Part shown: positions 16,413 through 23,496 of the stretch, piece after piece
Layout of the letters: the number at the start of each line of letters is the position of its first letter
How positions within the stretch are numbered: position 1 is the stretch's first letter
Assembly (NCBI GenBank): GCA_964528445.1
Contig: CAZGSL010000016.1
Location: 1-50,389 of the forward strand
Length of the DNA stretch: 50,389 nucleotides
From: JAXHMM01 sp964528445
Lineage (GTDB): Bacteria; Bacteroidota; Rhodothermia; Balneolales; Balneolaceae
Direction: 5' to 3'
Notes under the pieces: model-generated
Databases searched by the model: none
Told to the model about the DNA's origin: nothing
What the model saw: only the letters and a program-made list of their open reading frames with translations
Program-made: the position numbers and the translations under genes

Positions 16413-18878
16413 CTAGTCATCCAGGACTTCTTCGATGCGCCGTACGACATCTTCCAGGTGAACCTCGGTAGCCCGGTTAGCGGCACTGCCGGTTGAATTC
16501 TGCACATCCTCCAGCAGCATCTGAAGCTGCTCCCGCACCATGGGACGGATGTCGGACTGGCTGACGTCTACCTCGGAATCACCCCCGCCGAACTGTTGCT
16601 GCGGCTGGGCGGGCTCCTGGGTCATCAGGAACTCCATCCGCTCGATGTAGCTCCGCTGCAAGTTGCGGCGGAACACGTCGATTTGCGGCGAGTTGCTGTC
16701 CAGCTCGCTCCAGATGGTGCTTCGCAGGTCGTCCATCAGTTCAAAAGGCGTGTAGGTGTCGCCGTCCGAACGTTCGTCCCATTCGATGAGACGTCCGATC
16801 ATTTCGGGAGAAGCCACATCCTCCAGCAGACCACTCTGCGCACTGCGGATATCATCCACCACGGTATTCTCGTTGATGCGATCGAGCACCTCGAAATTCA
16901 GCATCCAGTCCGGCGAGCCCCAGCCGTACTCGGCCAGCCAGTCCATGGCCCGGCGCTGGCGCTCCTCGGGGACGAATTCGTAGACCACGCCTTCCTGGCT
17001 ATAGGTCTTGTCGTTGCGATAGATCCCACCGATGTTGTTGGAGACGTGACCGAGATACTGGTCCCATTGACCCACCACTTCTCCGTACAGCTCCTCCAGC
17101 TGTGCGTAGTTGGCTCCGTCACGGCTGGTCCACTCGATCAGGTTGTTGACGATACGCTCCAGGTTGGCCACACCCAGCTCGCTGGCGCGCATGGCGTCGT
17201 TGGTCAGGTCCTCGGTCTGCACGCGCGGGTCGTTGTCGCCCGTGCCAAAGAAGTAGCGCGGGTCGCCGGCCCGATCGCGGGTCCACGTATTAAGGGTGTC
17301 TTGAATCCGCTCGTCGCTCCAGTCCTCCGGGAACCAGGTGTAAGCCCACTTGATGGCCCATTTATCGTACGTTCCGATAGCCGGGAGGAAGTTGGTCACC
17401 CCGTCACCGGGCTGCGCCACGAAGTTGAAACGGGCGTAGTCGAGAATCGAGGGTGCGGTGCCGTGCGTGCTGGTAAATTCGGGTGAGCGGAGATCCTCCA
17501 CCGAATAGGCGAAACTGGAGCCGTGGTTATGCGGCATGCCCAGCGTATGTCCCACTTCGTGGGCCGAGACGAAGCGAATCAGCTCGCCCATCACATCGTC
17601 GTCGAACTCCACGCCCCGCGCCTTCGGATTGGCGGCAGCGGTGTGAACAAAATACCAGTTTCGCAGCAGGTTCATCACGTTGTGGTACCACCCGATGTCG
17701 CTCTCCAGGATCTGTCCCGTACGCGGGTCGTGCACCTCGGGTCCGTAGGCGTTCTGGGTGGGGGATGCGAAGTAGCGGATCACCGAATAGCGCACGTCCT
17801 CCGGACTCCAGTCGGGATCGTTCGCGGGCGGATCCTTGGCCACGATGGCGTTCTTGAAGCCGGCGTTCTCAAATGCCGCGTTCCAGTCCTCTATTCCCTG
17901 CTTCAGGTAGGGACGCCACTTCTCGGGCGTGGCCGGGTCGATCCAGTAGACGATCGGCTCGACCGGCTCGACCAGCTCACCGTTCATATAGGCCTCTTTA
18001 TCAGATGGTACCAGCTTGTAATGAATAATGTGCTGAACCTCCTTGGCCTTCTGAGCGTCCGCTCCATAGTCGACCTGTTCGACGCTGGAAAAACCGATCC
18101 GCTGATCCTCGGCACGAGTGCGCGCCGGTTCGGCCGGCAACAGCACCATGCTGTGATTCATCACAAGGGAGAGGGTCCCGGTCTGAGAGGCGGAGGGCGG
18201 GTTGCCGGCTTCGTAGGTAAGCAGGCTCCGGGTCTCGATATTGCGCGGGTAGCTGCGGATATCTTCTATAAAGGTCCTGCTGGCATCCAGCCGTTGCACT
18301 TGGTGACTCGAGCGCTCGTCGTTCTCGAGTCCGAATGCCTGCACATCGGAGTCATACAGCGAAGTGACGTCAATGACCACGCCGGTGGAGTCCTCGCCGA
18401 GCGACTCGACCGGGAAGGTCATGATAATGGGCTCAAAGTTCGAATTCCGTACGGCCCGGTAGATGGGCAGTGTGCTGTCAGCCACGTTTTCGTAGGAGAC
18501 ATGCCGCAACAGGATGTTGTCACCCTTCCGCTGCCATCGTACGGTCTGCGTGTTGTTCTTCTCCCCGCCGTAGCCCAGGTTGTTCGGGGTTTGGGCTATG
18601 CGGGATACGACCAGCATCTCCCGCCCCAGCAGGGAGTCGGGGATTTCATAATAATAGGTGTCGTCGATATTGTGGACGGTAAAGAGACCATCATCAGACT
18701 CCGCCTCATCGGTGATCACTTCGGAGTAGAGCTGAATCCCTTCCTCATCATCGCCGGCTTGTTGCTGCTGTCCCTGGGGGACGCCTTTGAGCACGGCTGC
18801 CTGGGTGATCTGGCCGCCAGCAAACAATGCCGCGGTGATTAATATTGCGAGAGTCATCGAAGTCTGGGATCGTACCAT
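16413..18878 (-). CDS. Zinc-dependent metalloprotease, DUF5117/DUF4953 type, soluble paralogue
   Basis: An 821-residue paralogue of the gene at 13708-16194 and its upstream tandem neighbour. The zinc motif is intact: SAHEVGHTLGMPHNHGSS with H440, E441, H444 and H450. The DUF5117-type N-terminal blocks (DGLFTVHNIDDTYYYEIPDS) are present. Unlike its neighbour, the signal peptide (MTLAILITAALFAGGQITQAA) has no lipobox cysteine, so this copy is predicted to be released into the periplasm or outside. The C-terminal region contains QPQQQFGGGDSEVDVSQSD where the neighbour has a shorter linker. Long stretches of the two genes are identical at the DNA level. Each gene has its own copy of a 31 bp upstream element, so they are probably transcribed separately under similar control. 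Confidence 0.9.
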   Translation of the reverse strand: MVRSQTSMTLAILITAALFAGGQITQAAVLKGVPQGQQQQAGDDEEGIQLYSEVITDEAESDDGLFTVHNIDDTYYYEIPDSLLGREMLVVSRIAQTPNNLGYGGEKNNTQTVRWQRKGDNILLRHVSYENVADSTLPIYRAVRNSNFEPIIMTFPVESLGEDSTGVVIDVTSLYDSDVQAFGLENDERSSHQVQRLDASRTFIEDIRSYPRNIETRSLLTYEAGNPPSASQTGTLSLVMNHSMVLLPAEPARTRAEDQRIGFSSVEQVDYGADAQKAKEVQHIIHYKLVPSDKEAYMNGELVEPVEPIVYWIDPATPEKWRPYLKQGIEDWNAAFENAGFKNAIVAKDPPANDPDWSPEDVRYSVIRYFASPTQNAYGPEVHDPRTGQILESDIGWYHNVMNLLRNWYFVHTAAANPKARGVEFDDDVMGELIRFVSAHEVGHTLGMPHNHGSSFAYSVEDLRSPEFTSTHGTAPSILDYARFNFVAQPGDGVTNFLPAIGTYDKWAIKWAYTWFPEDWSDERIQDTLNTWTRDRAGDPRYFFGTGDNDPRVQTEDLTNDAMRASELGVANLERIVNNLIEWTSRDGANYAQLEELYGEVVGQWDQYLGHVSNNIGGIYRNDKTYSQEGVVYEFVPEERQRRAMDWLAEYGWGSPDWMLNFEVLDRINENTVVDDIRSAQSGLLEDVASPEMIGRLIEWDERSDGDTYTPFELMDDLRSTIWSELDSNSPQIDVFRRNLQRSYIERMEFLMTQEPAQPQQQFGGGDSEVDVSQSDIRPMVREQLQMLLEDVQNSTGSAANRATEVHLEDVVRRIEEVLDD
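17179..17327 (-). repeat. 149 bp identical tract shared by metalloprotease paralogues (copy 2)
   Basis: Identical to 14483-14631. The identity ends at single-base differences at 17178 and 17328. Confidence 0.85.
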
Positions 18879-18962
18879 AAGGAATCAAAACTTTGTTGCG
18901 GATTTTCAATGATCAGCAGATCAATATCCGTAGCAACAGTATGAATGAGAAGGCCTGACCAA

Positions 18963-18993
18963 TCAAGTATTCACACGTAAAAAAAGATTAAAA
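18963..18993 (-). promoter_or_regulatory. Conserved upstream element of metalloprotease paralogue (copy 2)
   Basis: Second copy of the 31 bp block at 16265-16295, here 85-115 bp upstream of the start codon at 18878. It keeps the A-rich TACGT flank and the TCAAG start. The rest of the 269 bp divergent intergenic region is AT-rich and has no other gene that I can support. Confidence 0.55.
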
Positions 18994-19147
18994 TATGTGG
19001 AATTATCTCCTGGTCGTTGCTATATTTTTCCAGAGACATGATAATTCTTTTTTTTTACTATCAAAAATGTGACCGTCTGTCAACCGCGTCCGGCTTGGGG
19101 GAGCTACCCGCACCGATACTACTTTCACACTATCCTGTATTTGTGTT

Positions 19148-19738
19148 TTGAAACACTTGCTCTCCTTTTTCAAGGACTTCAAGCAGACCGGCGCCATTGC
19201 CCCGAGTTCACGATTCCTGGCCAGGGGGATGGTGCAGGAACTGAACAAGCACACCGGCTCGGGGAATCCGCCGCTGAATATTCTGGAGATCGGGGCCGGT
19301 ACCGGACCGATGACCGGAGAGATCGTAAACAGCATACGCCCGGCTGACCGCTTTGACGTAATCGAGATCCACCGCGATTTCTTTGAGCATATCAGTCGCA
19401 AATATCGGCAGGAGAACGTACATATCCATCATGACGACATTCTCAAATTCGATGCCGGCAGATCCTATGACTTTATTATCTCCAGCCTGCCCTACGAAAA
19501 TATGCCGGGAGAGACCGGCCGGAGCATATGGGAGAAGCAACTCCACCTCTGCAAAGACGGCGGATACATCACCTATTTCAAGTACCTGAAACCGGGTTCA
19601 TTCAAAAACAGATACGAGAGGGAGCTGGTGGACCGTTACCTGGCTCACCGGAGAACGGTATGGCTGAACCTGCCTCCCGCCCGAGTCTATACCCTCCGGG
19701 TCGAGTCGCCCAGGACGATCGGGGGGACGGGAGACTAG
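19148..19738 (+). CDS. SAM-dependent methyltransferase, PmtA-like
   Basis: A 196-residue class I methyltransferase. The opening LLSFFKDFKQTGAIAPSSRFLA is the hallmark N-terminus of phospholipid N-methyltransferase (PmtA) and related rRNA-dimethylase-fold enzymes. Motif I is ILEIGAGTGPMTGEI, followed by an acidic VIEIH loop, the HHDDIL motif and a SSLPYENMP motif IV. These enzymes methylate phosphatidylethanolamine at the membrane surface, which is the likeliest role, but related proteins act on other small substrates. The start is a TTG at 19148; homologues begin at this point and no ATG is available in frame. The gene is divergent from the metalloproteases and overlaps the holin-like gene tail to tail by 4 bp. 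Confidence 0.8.
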   Translation: MKHLLSFFKDFKQTGAIAPSSRFLARGMVQELNKHTGSGNPPLNILEIGAGTGPMTGEIVNSIRPADRFDVIEIHRDFFEHISRKYRQENVHIHHDDILKFDAGRSYDFIISSLPYENMPGETGRSIWEKQLHLCKDGGYITYFKYLKPGSFKNRYERELVDRYLAHRRTVWLNLPPARVYTLRVESPRTIGGTGD

Positions 19739-20061
19739 AAAAAGCCGAGATTCAGAACGGAGAGGATGAGTCCGAAGAGCAGGGCCCACCAGAAATTCTC
19801 TATTTTGAATCCCTCCACCAGCGCGTCCACGAGCAGCAGGATCAGGGCGTTGATCACCAGAATGAACAGGCCGAAGGTAAGAATGGTGAGCGGGAGAGAG
19901 AGAAACGCGAGGATAGGCTTGACAAACACATTGAGCAGACCAAGCAGGATGGCCACCCATACGGCCGTCAGGAAACTCTTCAGCTCCACCCCCTTCAGCA
20001 GGTATCCGATTACGAAGATACCGATACTGTTTACCAGTAGGTTGAATATGGCATTCATCAT
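19735..20061 (-). CDS. Phage holin family protein, four-TM (superfamily IV)
   Basis: About 108 residues and almost entirely hydrophobic, with four predicted membrane helices: FNLLVNSIGIFVIGYLL, FLTAVWVAILLGLLNVFV, LPLTILTFGLFILVINALIL and FWWALLFGLILSVLNL. The pattern KSFLTAVWVAILLGLLN then KPIL-FLSLPLTILTFGLF is that of the 'mycobacterial 4 TMS phage holin' family, which is widespread in non-phage chromosomes and has no proven lysis role. I use the ATG at 20061; the longer frame starts with a TTG at 20070. It shares a 4 bp tail overlap with the methyltransferase gene. There are no phage genes nearby. Confidence 0.82.
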   Translation of the reverse strand: MMNAIFNLLVNSIGIFVIGYLLKGVELKSFLTAVWVAILLGLLNVFVKPILAFLSLPLTILTFGLFILVINALILLLVDALVEGFKIENFWWALLFGLILSVLNLGFF

Positions 20062-20475
20062 AGCAGGCAAGATTGGTTGGCGGTTCTCAGAATTCTACGC
20101 GGTTCGTAGAAGTCTACGCAGCCGCCGCCAAAATGTTTTACCTGCTTATTGGAAAAGCGTTAACCGGTGAGCACAACGATCCCTACCAGTACGAGCAGAG
20201 CGATTTTGAATATAAGCGTCTTCCACTTTCTCATTACAGATATCCCCAGATATTTATAACCAATGATCCCCTTGCACAGGAGTTTCCTATCTACGAAAAC
20301 TCGCGATAAAACTCAAGTTATCCACAAGGGCTTGTCACTCTTCTTTATCGGAGCCGGTCTAAAAAACCTTAAATAACCCGGCATAAATGGCAATAAAAGT
20401 GCCTTGGCCGCGCATAGGAAGACACTCCCAACATTATCCACAGACTTATCAACATGGGGTGTGGATAAGTCCCGT
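20062..20475. other. 414 bp intergenic region with DnaA boxes and possible micropeptide
   Basis: This gap between the holin-like gene and copA has no standard-length gene. It holds a perfect 7 bp hairpin TTCTACG/CGTAGAA (20093-20111), a possible 24-codon minus-strand ORF (20160-20234), AT-rich stretches around 20238-20265 and 20340-20400, and a cluster of DnaA boxes starting at 20318. Confidence 0.8.
20160..20234 (-). CDS. Possible 24-residue single-helix membrane peptide
   Basis: ATG at 20234 to TAA at 20160 encodes MRKWKTLIFK followed by IALLVLVGIVVLTG. This is a basic N-terminus followed by an uninterrupted hydrophobic helix. GGGGA lies 8-9 bases before the ATG and could act as a ribosome-binding site. 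No similar gene is recognised. The layout is that of small regulatory or toxic membrane peptides, but a chance frame cannot be excluded. Confidence 0.35.
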   Translation of the reverse strand: MRKWKTLIFKIALLVLVGIVVLTG

Positions 20476-20487
20476 TTATGTGAATAA
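20318..20487. other. DnaA-box cluster, candidate replication origin or DnaA-binding locus
   Basis: Four perfect matches to TTATNCACA lie within 170 bp: 20318-20326 (+, TTATCCACA), 20434-20442 (+, TTATCCACA), 20460-20468 (-, TTATCCACA) and 20479-20487 (-, TTATTCACA). A one-mismatch box, TTATCAACA, is at 20446-20454. The last three boxes are packed in 55 bp and change orientation. The stretch between the first and second boxes is relatively AT-rich (around 20340-20400), as expected of an unwinding element. The final box lies inside the last codons of copA. No dnaA or other replication gene is in the window; in this phylum oriC is often not beside dnaA. It could instead titrate DnaA or regulate a nearby promoter. 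Confidence 0.6.
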
Positions 20488-22722
20488 CTGCTCTTTCCGG
20501 AGCCTCCGGGAATTGTAGACCACGCTGACCGAGCTGAAAGCCATGGCGGCTTCTGCCAGGACCGGATGCATGAATCCAATGACGGCCAGGGGAATCATGA
20601 CCACGTTGTAGACGAAGGCCCAGAACAGGTTCTGTTTGATCTTGCGGAAGGTGGCGCGACTCAGCTGCACGGAATCGGCCGCGGCGCCGAGATTGCCGTG
20701 CACCAGCACGATGTCGCCCGATTCAATGGCCACGTCGGTGCCGGTGCCGATGGCGATGCCGATATCGGCCTGGGCCAGCGCGGGGGCGTCGTTGATGCCG
20801 TCCCCCACCATCGCCACCAGCTTTCCACGCTCTTGCAGCTTCCTGATCTCCTCGGCCTTCCGGTCGGGCAAGACCCCGGCAAGGACATCGTCAATGCCCG
20901 CCTCCCGCGCTATGGCCCGCGCGGTCTGCTCGTTGTCGCCGGTGATCATGAGCAGCCGGAAGCCGAACTCCCTGAGGCGTGCTATGGCCGCCTTGCTGTC
21001 TTCCTTTATGGTATCGGAAACGGCCAGCAGCCCGACAGCCTCCCCGTTCGACGCCACCAGCATGACCGTTTTGCCCTCCCGCTGCATCTCTTCGCGGCGC
21101 GCAAGAAGATCGTCCGCCACCTTAACATCCTCTTCCTCAAGCAGGGCGGGCGTGCCTACCGCCACCCGCCGGCCGTCGACTTCCGCCCGTACGCCCATGC
21201 CGGTGCGGCTCAGGAAATCCTGATAGTCCGAAAGCGCAACGTCCCGTTCACCGGCACCAGCGACAATCGCGTGTCCGAGGGGATGTTCGGATCCCCGTTC
21301 CGCCGAAGCCGCCAGACGAAGCACCTCCCGTTCGTCCCAATCTCCCGCACCGTAAACGTCGGTTAGGGAGGGCTTCCCTTCGGTGATGGTCCCCGTTTTG
21401 TCGAGCACGATCACGTCAATCTCCTTCATGAGCTGGATGGCTTTCCCCTGCCGGATCAAAATTCCGTTTTCGGCGCCCATGCCGGAACCCACCATCAGGG
21501 CGGTGGGCGTGGCCAGTCCCAGCGCGCAGGGACAGGCAATCACCAGGACCGCAATCGCAGCGTAAAAGGCGAGAGCCGTCTCGCCCAGCCCCGGCTGCAC
21601 CCACGGCAGCAAACCGGACGCCCATCCGGCGACCGATCCGAAAAAGGCGGGAAACAGAAGCCACGCCGCCAGGGTCAGCAGCGACAGCGCCAGGACGGCC
21701 GGCACAAAAATCCGGATAACCCGGTCGGCAAACTCCTGTACCGGTATTTTCGAATTCTGGGCCTCCTCCACCATCCGGATGATCTGATTCAGGAAGGTCT
21801 CCTCTCCCACTTTGGTTGCCTCGACCTTCAGTACCCCGTTCCGATTGATCGTGGCGCCGATCACCTCGTCTCCTTTTCCCTTCTCGACCGGCATCGATTC
21901 TCCCGTCGCCAGGGATTCGTCCACCGTCGACTCCCCGTCAATCACGCGCCCGTCGGTCGGAATCTTCTCCCCGGGACGGACCAGCATCACCTCGCCCGCC
22001 CGCAGCTCCCTCACGGGAATTTTCACCTCCTCCCCGTTTCGAATAATCGTGGCCTCTTTCGCTCCCAGGGTCATCAGCTTCCGAATCGCTTCCGAGGCCC
22101 GCCCCTTCGCCTTGGTCTCCACGTACCGGCCGCTCAGGTGAAAAGCCATGATCATTCCGGCAATGCCGGCAAAACTGTGAAACGCCGGGGCCCAGCCCAG
22201 CTGATGACCAAGGGCCACCACCCCGGTGGCGAGCGCGGCCAGCGTACCCATGGCGATCAGCACATCCATGTTGGGAGAGCCGTTGCGAACCGACCGGGCC
22301 GCGCCCCGGATCGTATCCCATCCGGGATAAAACACCACGACTCCGGACAGGAGAATCATCGCCGTCTCGTACCAGGCGCCGGGAATCAGTCGCGTCTCCC
22401 AGAACATTTCGGGCAGCATAAGCAGCACCGCCGGCAGGGTGATCAGCCATGCCAGCATCATGTTCCCGTACGCCTCCGCCGTCTTCTCGTCCACCGCCTC
22501 GTCGGCGTCCTTCTCATCCTCGGCCACCGAGTAGCCGGCCTCTTCCACGGCCCGGACCAGCTCCCGGCGGGGCACCGCCCCGTTCGAGAATTCCACGGAC
22601 GCCTTCTCCGTGGCCAGGTTTACGCTGGCCTCTTTCACGCCTTCAACGTTCCGCAGCTGCTCCGCCACACTGTTGACGCAGCCCGCGCAGTGCATACCTT
22701 CAATTTTCAGAGTCTCTTTCAT
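20476..22722 (-). CDS. copA: Copper-translocating P-type ATPase
   Basis: About 748 residues, a P1B-type ATPase that exports Cu+ across the inner membrane. From the ATG at 22722 it begins MKETLKIEGMHCAGC: one N-terminal heavy-metal-associated domain with the CAGC metal site (residues 12-15). The membrane CPC motif is in VIACPCALGLATPTAL, the phosphorylation site in VLDKTGTITEGKPS, the nucleotide-binding motif in SEHPLGHAIV, and the hinge in MVGDGINDAPALAQADIGIA. The frame is open for 26 codons further upstream, but that sequence does not resemble an HMA N-terminus. It lies downstream of an HMA-AraC fusion regulator in the same orientation. Its last codons contain a DnaA box. Confidence 0.93.
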   Translation of the reverse strand: MKETLKIEGMHCAGCVNSVAEQLRNVEGVKEASVNLATEKASVEFSNGAVPRRELVRAVEEAGYSVAEDEKDADEAVDEKTAEAYGNMMLAWLITLPAVLLMLPEMFWETRLIPGAWYETAMILLSGVVVFYPGWDTIRGAARSVRNGSPNMDVLIAMGTLAALATGVVALGHQLGWAPAFHSFAGIAGMIMAFHLSGRYVETKAKGRASEAIRKLMTLGAKEATIIRNGEEVKIPVRELRAGEVMLVRPGEKIPTDGRVIDGESTVDESLATGESMPVEKGKGDEVIGATINRNGVLKVEATKVGEETFLNQIIRMVEEAQNSKIPVQEFADRVIRIFVPAVLALSLLTLAAWLLFPAFFGSVAGWASGLLPWVQPGLGETALAFYAAIAVLVIACPCALGLATPTALMVGSGMGAENGILIRQGKAIQLMKEIDVIVLDKTGTITEGKPSLTDVYGAGDWDEREVLRLAASAERGSEHPLGHAIVAGAGERDVALSDYQDFLSRTGMGVRAEVDGRRVAVGTPALLEEEDVKVADDLLARREEMQREGKTVMLVASNGEAVGLLAVSDTIKEDSKAAIARLREFGFRLLMITGDNEQTARAIAREAGIDDVLAGVLPDRKAEEIRKLQERGKLVAMVGDGINDAPALAQADIGIAIGTGTDVAIESGDIVLVHGNLGAAADSVQLSRATFRKIKQNLFWAFVYNVVMIPLAVIGFMHPVLAEAAMAFSSVSVVYNSRRLRKEQLFT

Positions 22723-22873
22723 CGTACTTTTCTTACCGGTTACAGGTTCAGAAACGTTACCTTCGCGCCCGGGATCGCCGCTTAAGCCTCCCTGGCGCAT
22801 CGAATATGAAATGTAATCATGCTTTCCCGGAGAGGCCGTACGCTCTGTTGAAAAAGATGTGTAAAATTTTTGG

Positions 22874-23446
22874 CTATCGGAGGGAATCCAGCGCGGTGCG
22901 GCGGCCCGTTTCGTCGTCCGAGCGAAACGCGCTCACGGTCATTCCGGTGACGCTCTTGAACTGGTTGGAGAGGTATTGCGAGCTGCTGTAGTTGAGCTTC
23001 CACGCAATCTCGGCCAGGGTATGCTCACCGTAGGTCAGCAGTTCCTTGACCCGCTCGATTTTCAGGCGGATCAGGTGCCGCTCGATCGTGCTGCCCGTCG
23101 TCTCCGAAAAGGTGTGGCTGAGATAGCTGTAGTTGTAGGGGAGCTGCTTCGCCAGGTATTCGGAGAGCGCGGGGGGATCCTCGGCCTCTTCCAGCAGTTT
23201 GAGATAGGCAAGCACTTCGTTTCGAATGCGCTCAATCAGCACCGGCTTGTCCCCGCGGATCAGCTCAAATCCACGATCCTGCAGGCGCTCCTGTAGTTCG
23301 TCCAGGCGCTCCTTGCCGGCATCGGTTTCCGCCACCCGGACCCGCCCGAGCTCCACCGCGTCCACTTCAAAGTCCAAATCCCGCAGGATGTCACGGACCG
23401 ACGTGACGCAGCGGTCGCAGACCATATTTTTGACATGCAGTTCCAT
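22874..23446 (-). CDS. AraC-family regulator with N-terminal HMA-like domain
   Basis: A 190-residue DNA-binding regulator. Residues 1-70 look like a ferredoxin-fold heavy-metal-associated domain: MELHVKNMVCDRCVTSVRDI has a CDRC site at the place of the usual CxxC, and the strand and helix pattern continues through ELGRVRVAE and LQERLQDRGFELI. Residues about 95-185 are an AraC-type double helix-turn-helix (SYLSHTFSETTGSTIERHLI, then IAWKLNYSSSQYLSNQFKSV). It sits 151 bp upstream of the copper ATPase in the same orientation, so it probably senses copper or another soft metal and controls copA. This domain pairing recurs beside metal exporters in Bacteroidota-like genomes. Confidence 0.85.
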   Translation of the reverse strand: MELHVKNMVCDRCVTSVRDILRDLDFEVDAVELGRVRVAETDAGKERLDELQERLQDRGFELIRGDKPVLIERIRNEVLAYLKLLEEAEDPPALSEYLAKQLPYNYSYLSHTFSETTGSTIERHLIRLKIERVKELLTYGEHTLAEIAWKLNYSSSQYLSNQFKSVTGMTVSAFRSDDETGRRTALDSLR

Positions 23447-23496
23447 CGTATCCCATCAACAGAAGCGGCATCCCGGGCATTCCCGCCCCGAACGAG

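Noticed and set aside
19735..20061. Holin-like gene as a sign of a prophage
   Set aside because: No other phage gene is nearby and this four-TM family is common in ordinary bacterial chromosomes.
20093..20111. TTCTACG/CGTAGAA hairpin as a terminator
   Set aside because: It has no U run on either strand and no gene end directly before it. It is listed only as part of the intergenic region.
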